From Saprospiraceae bacterium (GTDB lineage: Bacteria; Bacteroidota; Bacteroidia; Chitinophagales; Saprospiraceae): a stretch of 54,056 nt of DNA. The stretch covers positions 1 to 54,056 of the forward strand of contig JAQXDE010000018.1 of assembly GCA_029251525.1 (NCBI GenBank), in the 5' to 3' direction. Position numbers and translations under genes: made by a program. Positions within the stretch are counted from its first letter, which is position 1. Each line of letters begins with the position of its first letter. Below are positions 24,410 through 34,147 of the stretch, piece by piece. The notes beneath the pieces are model-generated. The model saw only the letters and a program-made list of their open reading frames with translations. It did no database searches and was not told the DNA's origin.

Positions 24410-27226
24410 ATGCCTAAAGACAATTCGATCAAATCAGTCCTTATTATTGGAAGCGGGCCTATTATTATTGGTCAAGCTTGCGAATTCGATTATTCCGGAA
24501 CACAAGCTTCTCATGCTTTGCGTGAAGAAGGAATAGAGGTTTCTTTGATTAATTCTAACCCTGCAACGATCATGACTGATCCTGTTACTGCGGAACATAT
24601 TTATTTAAAACCACTGACCGTTCAAAGTCTTATTGAGATTTTGGAAGAGCGTCAAATTGATGCTGTACTTCCAACAATGGGAGGGCAAACAGCATTGAAT
24701 CTCGCTATCGAAGCAGGTAATGAAGGAGTTTGGGAAAAATACAATGTCAAGCTTATTGGAGTAGATTTAGAAGCAATTGAGTTAGCCGAAAATCGTGAAA
24801 AATTTCGAGAACATGTAGTAAAGTTAGGATTAAGTGTTGCTCCGTCTCATATTGCTAATTCTTTTCTTGAGGGTAAAGAAGCAGCGCAAAAAATTGGCTA
24901 CCCATTGGTAATTCGACCATCATATACTCTTGGTGGATATGGAGGTGGATTTTGTCACTCTGCGGATGAATTTGATGAAGCACTTCGAAGAGGACTGGAC
25001 GCATCTCCAACTCATGAAGTTTTAGTAGAAAAAGCAGTTCTTGGATGGAAAGAATTTGAATTAGAATTACTTCGAGATAGTAATGACAATGTTGTTATTA
25101 TTTGTACTGTTGAGAATCTTGATCCGATGGGAATCCATACTGGAGACAGTATTACAGTTGCTCCAGCAATGACACTTTCGGATACTGCTTATCAACAAAT
25201 GAGAGATGAGTCAATTTTAGCAATGCGATCAATGGGAAACTTTGCTGGAGGTTGCAATATTCAATTTTCTCAAAATCCTGAAACGGAAGAATTAATTGTT
25301 ATCGAGATTAATCCAAGGGTATCTCGTTCTTCTGCCTTAGCGAGTAAAGCAACTGGTTATCCAATTGCAAAAATTGCAGCTAAACTCGCCTTAGGATTTA
25401 CACTTGATGAATTAAAAAATCAAATTACGGGAAATACTTCAGCTTTTTTCGAACCCACCTTAGATTATGTAATTGTAAAAATGCCAAGGTGGAATTTTGA
25501 TAAATTTAAAGGCTCTAGTCATATTTTAGGTTTACAAATGAAATCTGTAGGGGAGGTGATGGCCATCGGAAGAAATTTCCTTGAGGCCCTTCAGAAAGCA
25601 TGTCAATCTCAAGAGAATGGTCGAATGGGATTAGGAGCTGATAAAAAAGAATGGATTAGAACTGCTGATATTTTAGAAAGATTATCGCAAGTAAGTGATG
25701 ATCGAATTTATCGTGTAAAAGATGCTCTGCGATTAGGTGTTCCAGAAAAAACCGTCCACAAACTAACTAAGATTGATCCATGGTTTATCACTCAAATTAA
25801 ACGTTTGGTGGCAATGGAGAATGAAATCATGCGATTTAATGTAGCAGAAGATTTACCTGTGGAATTTTTACGAAGTTTAAAAGAGGTAGGTTACTCTGAT
25901 GCGCAAATCGCTTGGTTGATGAGGATCAATGAGGAAGAAGTTACTCGACACAGAAAAAAATTAAATATCCGCAGAACTTATAAAATGGTGGATACCTGTG
26001 CAGCAGAATTTGAGGCAAAAACACCTTATTTTTACTCTACTTTTGATGGTGAAAACGAAAGTATCCCTAGCGACAAGAAGAAAATTGTTGTTCTTGGTTC
26101 CGGTCCAAATCGAATTGGTCAAGGGATCGAATTTGACTATTGTTGTGTGCATGGATTGATGGCAATTCAAGAAGCAGGGTATGAAGCAATCATGATCAAT
26201 TGCAACCCTGAAACTGTTTCGACAGATTTTAATATGGCTGATAAATTATACTTCGAGCCAATATTCTGGGAACACATTCAGGAGATTTTTGAGTTGGAAA
26301 AACCAGAAGGTGTCATTGTTCAATTAGGTGGTCAGACTGCATTGAAACTGGCGGAGACTTTTGACAAAAAAGGAATCAATATCATCGGTACAAGCTATAA
26401 AGCACTTGACCTTGCCGAAGATCGCGGACGATTCTCAGATTTGCTCAAAGAATTGGATATTCCTTATCCTAAATATGGACAAGCTGATGATGCTCAAGAA
26501 GCAATTGATATTGCTAATCGAGTAACTTATCCTGTTTTAGTTCGCCCATCTTATGTATTGGGTGGACAACGAATGAAGATTGTAATTAATGATGAAGAGT
26601 TGGAAAGACAAGTATTAGAAATTTTCAAACACATGCCTGACAACAAAGTATTGATTGATCAATTTTTAGATCGAGCAAAAGAAGCAGAGGTAGATGCGAT
26701 TTGCGATGGTGACGAAGTTCACATCATGGGAATAATGGAGCATATAGAGCCAGCGGGAATTCACTCGGGTGATAGTTCAGCAGTTTTGCCAACCTACAGT
26801 TTGAGTGATCAAGTCATTGAAAAAATGGTTGAGTACACTAAAAAATTAGCTTTTGCTTTAGAAACAAGAGGGTTAATAAATATTCAATTTGCTATCAAAA
26901 ACGAGCATGTTTATGTAATCGAAGCTAACCCCAGAGCTTCACGTACTACTCCATTCATTGCCAAAGCTTATCAAGTTCCATATCTGAATATTGCAACACA
27001 TGTAATGCTAGGAAATAAGAAATTAAAAGATTTTGAAATCACGAAAAAATTGGAAGGTTACGCAATTAAAGTTCCTGTTTTTTCATTTAATAAATTTCCA
27101 AATGTAGATAAAAACTTGGGACCTGAAATGAAATCAACTGGCGAAGCTATTCGATTTATAGAAGATACAAGCAATCCCTACTTTAGAGAATTAGACAAAA
27201 GACGTTCTATGTATTTATCGATGTAA
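24410..27226 (+). CDS. carB: Carbamoyl-phosphate synthase large subunit
   Basis: The 938-residue protein makes carbamoyl phosphate from bicarbonate, ATP and ammonia for pyrimidine and arginine synthesis, together with the CarA subunit (not in this window). Both ATP-grasp halves are visible. The first begins KSVLIIGSGPIIIGQACEFDYSG and contains RPSYTLGGYGGG. The second begins near residue 563 with VVLGSGPNRIGQGIEFDYCC and contains RPSYVLGGQRM. The protein stops soon after the second ATP-grasp, so the C-terminal MGS-like allosteric domain of the E. coli enzyme is mostly absent. This length is usual in Bacteroidota. Feedback by UMP and ornithine through that domain is therefore unlikely. A terminator-like leader hairpin precedes it and a strong terminator follows. 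Confidence 0.97.
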   Translation: MPKDNSIKSVLIIGSGPIIIGQACEFDYSGTQASHALREEGIEVSLINSNPATIMTDPVTAEHIYLKPLTVQSLIEILEERQIDAVLPTMGGQTALNLAIEAGNEGVWEKYNVKLIGVDLEAIELAENREKFREHVVKLGLSVAPSHIANSFLEGKEAAQKIGYPLVIRPSYTLGGYGGGFCHSADEFDEALRRGLDASPTHEVLVEKAVLGWKEFELELLRDSNDNVVIICTVENLDPMGIHTGDSITVAPAMTLSDTAYQQMRDESILAMRSMGNFAGGCNIQFSQNPETEELIVIEINPRVSRSSALASKATGYPIAKIAAKLALGFTLDELKNQITGNTSAFFEPTLDYVIVKMPRWNFDKFKGSSHILGLQMKSVGEVMAIGRNFLEALQKACQSQENGRMGLGADKKEWIRTADILERLSQVSDDRIYRVKDALRLGVPEKTVHKLTKIDPWFITQIKRLVAMENEIMRFNVAEDLPVEFLRSLKEVGYSDAQIAWLMRINEEEVTRHRKKLNIRRTYKMVDTCAAEFEAKTPYFYSTFDGENESIPSDKKKIVVLGSGPNRIGQGIEFDYCCVHGLMAIQEAGYEAIMINCNPETVSTDFNMADKLYFEPIFWEHIQEIFELEKPEGVIVQLGGQTALKLAETFDKKGINIIGTSYKALDLAEDRGRFSDLLKELDIPYPKYGQADDAQEAIDIANRVTYPVLVRPSYVLGGQRMKIVINDEELERQVLEIFKHMPDNKVLIDQFLDRAKEAEVDAICDGDEVHIMGIMEHIEPAGIHSGDSSAVLPTYSLSDQVIEKMVEYTKKLAFALETRGLINIQFAIKNEHVYVIEANPRASRTTPFIAKAYQVPYLNIATHVMLGNKKLKDFEITKKLEGYAIKVPVFSFNKFPNVDKNLGPEMKSTGEAIRFIEDTSNPYFRELDKRRSMYLSM

Positions 27227-27231
27227 AAAAT

Positions 27232-27268
27232 AAAAAAAAGCGGGTTGTAAATTGCAACTCGCTTTTTT
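27232..27268 (+). terminator. Intrinsic terminator after carB
   Basis: The AAAAAAAGCGGGTTG/CAACTCGCTTTTTTT stem (one G-U) with loop TAAATT ends in a T-run, 6 bases after the carB stop codon. Confidence 0.9.
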
Positions 27269-27294
27269 TATACCTTCAAATGTAAAAAAGTATA

Positions 27295-28068
27295 ATGAAG
27301 ACAAAAAATGATATAGTCAAAGATTGGCTACCCCGCTATACAGGAACTCAATTAGATGAATTTGGAGAATACATCATCCTTGTCAATTTTAGTAAATATG
27401 TAGAAATGTTTGCTGAACAATATGATGTAAAAATCAAAGGAAAGGATCGCTCCATGATTTCCGCAACTGCAGAAAATGTTACGATCATTAATTTTGGAAT
27501 GGGAAGTCCAAATGCAGGAACTATCATTGATTTATTGACTGCCATATCTCCTAAAGCAGCTATTTTTTTAGGAAAATGTGGAGGAATAAAAACCAACAAA
27601 AATAAAGTAGGTGACTTAATTTTACCTATTGCAGCTATTCGAGGAGAAGGAACATCAAATGATTACTTACCTCCTGAAGTACCAGCTCTTCCTGCTTTTG
27701 CCTTGCAAAAAGCCATCTCTACAACCATTCGAGAATATGATAAAGATTACTGGACAGGAACCGTTTATACAACTAACAAACGCGTTTGGGAACATAGAGT
27801 AGATTTCAAAGAATATTTACTTTCACTCCGGCCGATTGCAATTGATATGGAAACTGCTACTATTTTTGTAGCTGCATTTAAAAATCATATCCCAGCGGGG
27901 GCTTTACTTTTAGTTTCTGATATGCCAATGGTTCCTGAAGGTGTAAAAACAGAAAAAAGTGACAAAGCAGTAAGTAAAAATTATATGGATATGCACTTAA
28001 AGATTGGAATAGAATCATTGATGAAGTTGAGCAACAATTCATTGACGATAAAACACTTGAAGTTTTAA
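27295..28068 (+). CDS. amn: AMP nucleosidase, short form
   Basis: The 257-residue protein is the short Bacteroidota type of AMP nucleosidase (AMP to adenine and ribose 5-phosphate), in the purine nucleoside phosphorylase fold. Seen: NFGMGSPNAGTIIDLL near residue 66, FLGKCGGIK near 91 (phosphate/ribose site), the DMETATIFVAAF signature near 190 with the ribose-binding Met-Glu, and the catalytic Asp in LLVSDMPM near 208. The E. coli enzyme is about 480 residues because it has an additional N-terminal regulatory domain, which is missing here. Alone on its strand between carB and the convergent pan genes. Confidence 0.93.
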   Translation: MKTKNDIVKDWLPRYTGTQLDEFGEYIILVNFSKYVEMFAEQYDVKIKGKDRSMISATAENVTIINFGMGSPNAGTIIDLLTAISPKAAIFLGKCGGIKTNKNKVGDLILPIAAIRGEGTSNDYLPPEVPALPAFALQKAISTTIREYDKDYWTGTVYTTNKRVWEHRVDFKEYLLSLRPIAIDMETATIFVAAFKNHIPAGALLLVSDMPMVPEGVKTEKSDKAVSKNYMDMHLKIGIESLMKLSNNSLTIKHLKF

Positions 28069-28171
28069 TTAGAAGACTAAGGATTGATCGATCTGTTATT
28101 TAGACGTAAAGCGAACCTATATTTTAAAGATTCACTTTACAACTAAATAACGGATCTTCTATTCTCCAGAT

Positions 28172-28552
28172 CTACTTTTTCTTAGCCTTGGCTCTTGATT
28201 TTTTTTTAGGTAACCTATTTTTAGAATTAGGGAAAACCGTCGTTGGTTTATATTTTTTAGCAGCTTCCCATTCCATACTTAAATAAGAAATAATAATTAC
28301 AATATCTCCAACAGCAACTCTTCGAGAAGCAGCTCCATTTAAGCAAATTACGCCTGAACCCCTTTCCCCTTTGATAACGTAGGTTTCAAGTCTTGCTCCA
28401 TTATTATTATTTACAATTTGAACTCTTTCCCCTTCAATAATATTAGAGGCTTCCATCAAATCTTCATCAATTGTAATACTCCCCACATAGTTGAGGTCAG
28501 CTTGAGTCACAGTTGCACGGTGTATCTTGGATTTAAAAACTGTTACGAACAT
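28172..28552 (-). CDS. panD: Aspartate 1-decarboxylase
   Basis: The 126-residue proenzyme makes beta-alanine for pantothenate. Self-cleavage occurs at the Gly-Ser of YVGSITID (residues 23-30), producing the pyruvoyl group; the [16 protein letters not shown] start and [12 protein letters not shown] segment are also conserved. A lysine-rich tail ([12 protein letters not shown]) extends beyond the usual end. It lies 150 bases downstream of panC on the same strand, so the two are probably an operon supplying both halves of the pathway. Confidence 0.95.
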   Translation of the reverse strand: MFVTVFKSKIHRATVTQADLNYVGSITIDEDLMEASNIIEGERVQIVNNNNGARLETYVIKGERGSGVICLNGAASRRVAVGDIVIIISYLSMEWEAAKKYKPTTVFPNSKNRLPKKKSRAKAKKK

Positions 28553-28702
28553 AGTTTAAAATATAATTTTGTTAAAAAAAAGTTCAGTATTAACAATACC
28601 GAAGCACTTTGCGAAAAGGTCACAAAATGAAATATAAGTAATAATATAAATTTTTATTAAAGAAAAAATGAAAAGAAAGTATATTAATGAAGACACTCAA
28701 AT

Positions 28703-29551
28703 TTACGACTTTAAAATCATATTATCAATTAATCTTACATCACCTGCCCAAACTGCCGTACATGCAACTGCAGAGTTAGTCTTTCCAAAATCTTCAATTA
28801 ATTGTAATGTAATTCCATCAACTATTGAGAAATATTCAGGTCTGAATTTTGGAATATTTAATTCTTGCATTGCCCATTCTTCGATTTCTTTTGGCGTTTT
28901 CTTATCAATAAGATTTTTCGCAGCGGATAATGTTTGAGAAACTTTAACTGCAAGAGCTCGGTTTTCTGGTGTTAGTCGAACATTTCTAGAGCTCATAGCT
29001 AATCCATTGTCTTGTCTCAATATTGGGCACATAACTAGTCTTACTTCAGACCCTAGTTGAATTAACATATTTCGCACAATAGTAATTTGTTGGAAATCTT
29101 TTTGCCCCATGTATAAACTATGTGGTTGAACCATATTAAGAAATCGATTTACAACCTGAGCCATCCCATCAAAATGTCCAGGACGAAACTCTCCTTCCAT
29201 TGTAGTTGCCAATTCCCCAAAATCTAATCCCAAAGTTGTATTCAATTCTTTCGGATAAACTTCTTCAACGGAAGGCATGAATATTATATCAGTACCAATT
29301 GAAGTCAATAGCTCGATATCATTAGCTTCCGTTCTTGGATATTTTTCTAAATCAGCGTCATTATTAAATTGTGTCGGATTGACAAAGACACTACAAACCA
29401 CACAATCATTTTCCTCTTTTGCTTTTCGGATTAATGACAGATGTCCCTCGTGTAATGCCCCCATAGTTGGTATCAAGCCAATACTTTTTTTGTTTAATCT
29501 TAAAGTATTCAGATAATATTGTAATTGATGTTCTTTTTTAAATAAAATCAT
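28703..29551 (-). CDS. panC: Pantothenate synthetase
   Basis: The 282-residue enzyme joins pantoate and beta-alanine with ATP to form pantothenate. Seen: the HxGH nucleotide-binding signature in IPTMGALHEGHLSLIRKA (near 28-44), FVNPTQFN, RPGHFDGMAQVVNRF near 123 and MGQKDFQQ near 149, and the KMSKS-like MSSRNVRLT near 185. Normal length. Divergent from the starch-synthase-like gene with a 187-base interval, and followed by panD. The panC-panD/starch-synthase/DUF4270/glmS order is common in Bacteroidota. Confidence 0.96.
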   Translation of the reverse strand: MILFKKEHQLQYYLNTLRLNKKSIGLIPTMGALHEGHLSLIRKAKEENDCVVCSVFVNPTQFNNDADLEKYPRTEANDIELLTSIGTDIIFMPSVEEVYPKELNTTLGLDFGELATTMEGEFRPGHFDGMAQVVNRFLNMVQPHSLYMGQKDFQQITIVRNMLIQLGSEVRLVMCPILRQDNGLAMSSRNVRLTPENRALAVKVSQTLSAAKNLIDKKTPKEIEEWAMQELNIPKFRPEYFSIVDGITLQLIEDFGKTNSAVACTAVWAGDVRLIDNMILKS

Positions 29552-29672
29552 ATTAAACTATTCTTTTACCTGTTGATTTTTATATTTCAAATGTTTGTCA
29601 ATACACAATCATTTAAGAAGGTCTTAACATATAAGAGTAAGACAAAAATCATAAAAAATGCGGAATATTTTG

Positions 29673-29680
29673 TATTTTTG
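29673..29680 (+). promoter_or_regulatory. -7 element upstream of the starch-synthase-like gene
   Basis: TATTTTTG fits TAnnTTTG and lies 58 bases before the ATG at 29739. No clear TTG element accompanies it. Confidence 0.45.
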
Positions 29681-29738
29681 CGCACCTGTTCATTGAAGGT
29701 ATCATTTTTATTTTTAAAAAAAATGAATTTAGAGTTAT

Positions 29739-30557
29739 ATGGAGAAGAAGAAAGTTTTGATAATAACACAAGAGATGGAGCCATACACGGCACTCTCTGA
29801 AATCTCAAGAATAGCGCGAAAACTGCCACAATATATTCAAGAGAAGGGATTTGAAATCCGAGTTTTAATGCCACGCTTTGGCACTATAAATGAGAGAAGA
29901 CACCGACTACACGAAGTAGTTCGCCTATCAGGAATGAATATTATCGTAGATGATGATGACTTCCCTTTAATTATTAAAGTAGCATCTTTGCCTGGCGCAA
30001 GGTTACAAGTTTACTTTTTAGATAATGATGACTTTTTTAAGAGAAAATCAGTATTTGAAGATGCTAAAGGGAAACCGTTTGATGATAATGCTGACCGGTC
30101 AGTATTTTTCTGTAAAGGTGTCTTAGAAACTGTTAAAAAATTTGGTTGGGCACCTGACATCATTCATTGTCACGGTTGGATGACTAGTCTGGTACCGTTA
30201 TACTTAAAGACCGCCTACAAAAATGAACCTATTTTCCAAAATTCAAAAACGGTTTATTCTCTCTATGATAATTCGTTAGAAAAAACTTTTGGTGATGACT
30301 TTTTTGATAAAGCTTCTATTAATAATTTAGAGCCTGAAGATTTAGATGCTTATAAAAGCGGGAAAAGCATCAATTTACATGCTGGAGCAATTACATTTTC
30401 TGATGCTGTAATCACAGGTAGCGAAAACTTATCTAAAGAAACTATAAACTTAATTGAAGAAACAGATAAACCTGTTTTGGAATATAAAGGCGAAGAAGAA
30501 TACTTAGCCGCTTACCTTGAGTTTTTTAATTCTTTATTGGAACAAGAGGTTGAATAA
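29739..30557 (+). CDS. Half-length glycogen/starch synthase-like protein (GT5 N-terminal domain)
   Basis: The 272-residue protein resembles only the N-terminal Rossmann domain of GT5 glycogen synthases: KKVLIITQEMEPYTALSEISRIA at the start, GFEIRVLMPRFGTINERR, and APDIIHCHGWMTSLVPLYLK near 143. Two things are missing: the KxGGLxDV ADP-glucose-binding motif (here TALSEISR) and the entire C-terminal glycosyltransferase domain. It is thus unlikely to make glycogen by itself. Such short proteins are widespread next to panC and DUF4270 in Bacteroidota, usually annotated as glycogen synthase; that label is probably misleading. A terminator-like hairpin lies between it and DUF4270. Confidence 0.85.
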   Translation: MEKKKVLIITQEMEPYTALSEISRIARKLPQYIQEKGFEIRVLMPRFGTINERRHRLHEVVRLSGMNIIVDDDDFPLIIKVASLPGARLQVYFLDNDDFFKRKSVFEDAKGKPFDDNADRSVFFCKGVLETVKKFGWAPDIIHCHGWMTSLVPLYLKTAYKNEPIFQNSKTVYSLYDNSLEKTFGDDFFDKASINNLEPEDLDAYKSGKSINLHAGAITFSDAVITGSENLSKETINLIEETDKPVLEYKGEEEYLAAYLEFFNSLLEQEVE

Positions 30558-30597
30558 GACCTTTTTACAGACTTCACAAAAAGAATATTCTCATACC

Positions 30598-30654
30598 AAA
30601 ACACCAGCTTCTACCTTTTAACGGGATAAAACCCAACTGGTAAAAGCTGGTTTT
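30598..30654 (+). terminator. Terminator after the starch-synthase-like gene
   Basis: AAAACACCAGCTTCTACC pairs with GGTAAAAGCTGGTTTT (one or two mismatches) across a 20-base loop, about 40 bases after the stop codon. A second hairpin, GGCATTT/AAATGCC, lies at 30692-30712. Confidence 0.6.
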
Positions 30655-30730
30655 GCGTTTATAAGGAGTGATACCCTTTTTTAGAATTTTACCGGCATTT
30701 TTTTTGTAAATGCCTAAAAATAATTAATCA

Positions 30731-32155
30731 TTGAAAAAGACAATATTTCAACAATTCATGTTTGCATCAAGCATTATTTTAATGTTTTTGTTTGCAACCT
30801 CCTCATGTAACGAACCAAGCCTTATTGGTGCTGATGTTATAGATACAGATCGGCCTGACGTATTATCTACAGATACTTTGACACTTTTCTCAAGCTCTGT
30901 AAAAGATGATTCGATTCGAACTTATAATGGCTTAAACTTATTAACAACTTATTTATGTGGAATTTTAGAGGATCCTATTTTTGGGAAAAGCACCTCTGAA
31001 ATCAATGCTCAGTTAAGAGTAGCGGGATCAGCTCCAGATAGTACGATCTATTTCCAAAATATTTCACCTTCAGGTACGCAACTTGATTCAGTTGTTTTCG
31101 TTTTAGAGTATGATCAAGATCAATTTTTTGGACAAGATATTACACAACAAGATGTATCTATTCATGTATTAAATGAAAGTATGGATAATCTTGAAACATA
31201 TTATTCTACAGATAATTTTGAAGCAGGAGACTTGCTAATGTCAGGAACAATTAACCCTAGTCAATTTGACAGCTTAACTGTTATTGGTGATGATACCATC
31301 CGAGTGCCTCACATGAAATTAGTTTTAGATAAAACAGAGGCAGCAGCTAATCCACTTTTTAGTGAATTTTTATTTAAAGACGCTAGCTCATTTATTTATT
31401 ACAAAGATGACGATGCATTATTGGATGTTCTAAAAGGAGTAAAAATAAGAGTTGATAACACTACAATGACTAAAGATTTGATGATGGCATTTAAAATGTC
31501 AAACTCCTCTGTCTCAGGAATGTTTCTTCATTTCCATACAGAAACAGATACATCTTTCTATAGATTTAGATTTACCAGTAATGCGGCACAGATGACATCA
31601 TTTGAGCATGACTACACAGGCTCTACAGTGGAACCTTTCATTGATAACGTTGATGATGAAATTGATGGAGAAGAATATATTTTTATTCAAGGGATGCAAG
31701 GGCTAAATGGAAAAATTAGAATTCCTTTTACTAGTGGACTCAAAAATCCAATAATTAACCAGGCTCAATTAAAATTAACCCTTGCGACAATGGTTCCAAA
31801 TGATGCTACTTTTTATAGTGAATATCCTTTGGAACAACTATTTTTATCTAAAAAGAACGAGGATGGGGAATTAATAATTATTGCGGATTTGAGTACAGCT
31901 ATTGAAGTGGGAAGTTTGTCAGGATTTTTTGGAGGAAATTTAGTTGAAAAAACTGAAGATAATATAGTCATTAGCACCTATACAATGAATATTTCTGAAC
32001 ATCTACAGGACATTATTAATGGAATAGAAACAAGTAACGATCTTTATATATCTACTGTCGCAAAAGCACAATCTGCTAATCGAACTGTAATTTTCGGTAC
32101 TGGACACCCAACACATGCCCCAAAATTAAATATAACTTACACAATCAACCAATAA
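30731..32155 (+). CDS. DUF4270 family lipoprotein
   Basis: The 474-residue protein is a DUF4270 family member. It starts at a TTG (30731), giving KK plus a hydrophobic stretch and the lipobox FATSSC near residue 26; an ATG at 30758 would lose the positive N-region. The mature part begins CNEPSLIGADVI, typical of the family, followed by repeated beta-rich segments (LRVAGSAPDSTIYFQ, LKLTLATMVPNDATF) and a closing HAPKLNITY. The function is unknown; it is an envelope lipoprotein. Its place between the starch-synthase-like gene and glmS is conserved in Bacteroidota. Confidence 0.9.
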   Translation: MKKTIFQQFMFASSIILMFLFATSSCNEPSLIGADVIDTDRPDVLSTDTLTLFSSSVKDDSIRTYNGLNLLTTYLCGILEDPIFGKSTSEINAQLRVAGSAPDSTIYFQNISPSGTQLDSVVFVLEYDQDQFFGQDITQQDVSIHVLNESMDNLETYYSTDNFEAGDLLMSGTINPSQFDSLTVIGDDTIRVPHMKLVLDKTEAAANPLFSEFLFKDASSFIYYKDDDALLDVLKGVKIRVDNTTMTKDLMMAFKMSNSSVSGMFLHFHTETDTSFYRFRFTSNAAQMTSFEHDYTGSTVEPFIDNVDDEIDGEEYIFIQGMQGLNGKIRIPFTSGLKNPIINQAQLKLTLATMVPNDATFYSEYPLEQLFLSKKNEDGELIIIADLSTAIEVGSLSGFFGGNLVEKTEDNIVISTYTMNISEHLQDIINGIETSNDLYISTVAKAQSANRTVIFGTGHPTHAPKLNITYTINQ

Positions 32156-32239
32156 TAATCTTATTTATAAAACCCATGAACATTTCTAAATTTTTGTAAT
32201 AAAGAAAAACTTAGAAATGTTTGTAACCCTATTCTAGTT

Positions 32240-34078
32240 ATGTGTGGAATTGTAGCTTATATCGGAAAAAAAGAAGCCTATCCAATCATTATCAAAGGTC
32301 TCAAGAGATTAGAATATCGTGGATATGATAGTGCTGGCGTTGCATTATTTAATGAGGACTTACGCGTTTACAAAAAGAAAGGGAAAGTCAATGATTTAGT
32401 TTCTTTTGTAAAAGGGAAAAATCTTGAAGGGCACGTTGGAATTGGGCACACTCGATGGGCAACTCACGGGGAACCTAATGATATTAATGCTCACCCACAT
32501 ACATCTGATGATGGTCGACTAACAATCATTCATAATGGTATTATTGAAAATTATGCAACACTTAAAGAGGCCTTAATTAAAGAAGGGCATACTTTTACAA
32601 GTGATACAGATACAGAAGTATTAATTCATTTGATTGGTACACTTCAAGACAAAGATAATTTAAAATTAGAAGAAGCAGTAAGAATTGCATTATCTCAAGT
32701 CGTTGGTGCCTATGCAATAGTTATTTTAGACAAAGACGATCCAACCAAATTAGTAGCTGCTCGAAAAGCAAGTCCACTAGTTTTAGGAATTGGACAAAAT
32801 GAATTTTTTTTAGCTTCTGATGCTACCCCTCTGGTAGGATATACTTCTCAAGTAGTTTATTTGAATGATGAAGAAATTGCTGTAGTAAGTAATGACGGAA
32901 CTTTTGAAATCAAAACTTTTGATAATGAAATTCAAACTCCGTACGTCCAACGTCTCAATATGAATATTGAAAAATTGGAAAAGGGAGATTATGAACATTT
33001 CATGCTTAAAGAAATTTATGAGCAACCAAATACCATTGCTGATTGTATGCGTGGACGGGTAAATGCAGCAGCAGGTTGGCTCAAAATGGGTGGTATTGAA
33101 GTGCAAGAAGAAAGAATTTTTAATGCCAAAAGATTTATCATGGCAGCTTGTGGAACCTCATGGCATGCTGCATTAATTGGTGAATACTTATTTGAAGAGT
33201 TAGCACGAATTCCAGTTGAAGTAGAATATGCATCTGAACTAAGATATAGAAACCCAATAATCAATAAAGACGATGTTGTAATCGCTTTGTCTCAATCTGG
33301 AGAAACTGCCGATACAATGGCAGCGCTTGAATTGGCTAAAGAAAAAGGAGCATTAATTTACGGAATTGTGAATTCAGTAGGTTCTTCTATTTCTAGAATT
33401 ACTGACTCTGGATCCTATATTCATGCTGGTCCTGAAATTGGAGTAGCAAGTACCAAAGCATTTACTGGTCAAGTAACAGCGTTGACGTTAATGGCAATTT
33501 ATATGGGTTACAAAAGAGGAACAATTCCTAAATCTTACTATCACCAGTTGTTAGAAGGTTTAGAAAAAATCCCAGCCAAAGTAAAAGAAGCCTTAGAGTG
33601 TGATAATCAAATAAAAAAATTGGCCACAAAATTTATTAATACCAATCATACCCTTTATCTTGGACGAGGTTACAATTTTCCAGTCGCATTAGAAGGGGCT
33701 TTAAAGCTAAAAGAGATTTCTTACATTCATGCTGAAGGATACCCTGCAGCTGAAATGAAGCATGGTCCAATAGCTTTGATTGATGAAAATATGCCAGTAG
33801 TTGTAATTGCTACCAACAAAAGTGCTTACGAAAAAATTGCAAGCAATATCCAAGAGGTTAAAGCACGAAAAGGGATTGTCATTGCAATAGTAACTAAAGG
33901 CGACACAGAAATTAGCAAAATAGCAGACTACACAATCGAAATTCCTGATACAGAAGAACCATTTACTCCTTTGTTATCAGTAATCCCTTTACAGCTATTA
34001 TCTTATCATATTGCCTTAGCAAGAGGTTGCAATGTAGACCAACCTAGAAATCTAGCTAAGTCCGTAACTGTTGAATAA
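32240..34078 (+). CDS. glmS: Glutamine--fructose-6-phosphate aminotransferase (isomerizing)
   Basis: The 612-residue enzyme makes glucosamine 6-phosphate for peptidoglycan and lipopolysaccharide. Seen: the N-terminal nucleophile Cys right after Met (MCGIVAYIG), the glutaminase site HTRWATHGEPND near 73, and two SIS sugar-isomerase domains (SQSGETADT near 354, STKAFTGQV near 406, EGALKLKEISYIHAEGYPAAEMKHGPIAL near 490-518) ending in NLAKSVTVE. Full length. It follows DUF4270 after 84 bases; the spacing allows co-transcription, though a TTG-19-AATGTTTG element (32191-32220 region) might be its own promoter. No glmS ribozyme is seen. Confidence 0.97.
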   Translation: MCGIVAYIGKKEAYPIIIKGLKRLEYRGYDSAGVALFNEDLRVYKKKGKVNDLVSFVKGKNLEGHVGIGHTRWATHGEPNDINAHPHTSDDGRLTIIHNGIIENYATLKEALIKEGHTFTSDTDTEVLIHLIGTLQDKDNLKLEEAVRIALSQVVGAYAIVILDKDDPTKLVAARKASPLVLGIGQNEFFLASDATPLVGYTSQVVYLNDEEIAVVSNDGTFEIKTFDNEIQTPYVQRLNMNIEKLEKGDYEHFMLKEIYEQPNTIADCMRGRVNAAAGWLKMGGIEVQEERIFNAKRFIMAACGTSWHAALIGEYLFEELARIPVEVEYASELRYRNPIINKDDVVIALSQSGETADTMAALELAKEKGALIYGIVNSVGSSISRITDSGSYIHAGPEIGVASTKAFTGQVTALTLMAIYMGYKRGTIPKSYYHQLLEGLEKIPAKVKEALECDNQIKKLATKFINTNHTLYLGRGYNFPVALEGALKLKEISYIHAEGYPAAEMKHGPIALIDENMPVVVIATNKSAYEKIASNIQEVKARKGIVIAIVTKGDTEISKIADYTIEIPDTEEPFTPLLSVIPLQLLSYHIALARGCNVDQPRNLAKSVTVE

Positions 34079-34147
34079 TTTTTTTACAACCTTTGACAAA
34101 AATGATTTAAAATCAATCGTCAAAAATTCAAAGTCAAAAGTATAAAA

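Noticed and set aside
32156-32239. glmS ribozyme upstream of glmS
   Set aside because: The 84-base gap is too short and shows none of the conserved ribozyme core; such ribozymes are typical of Firmicutes.
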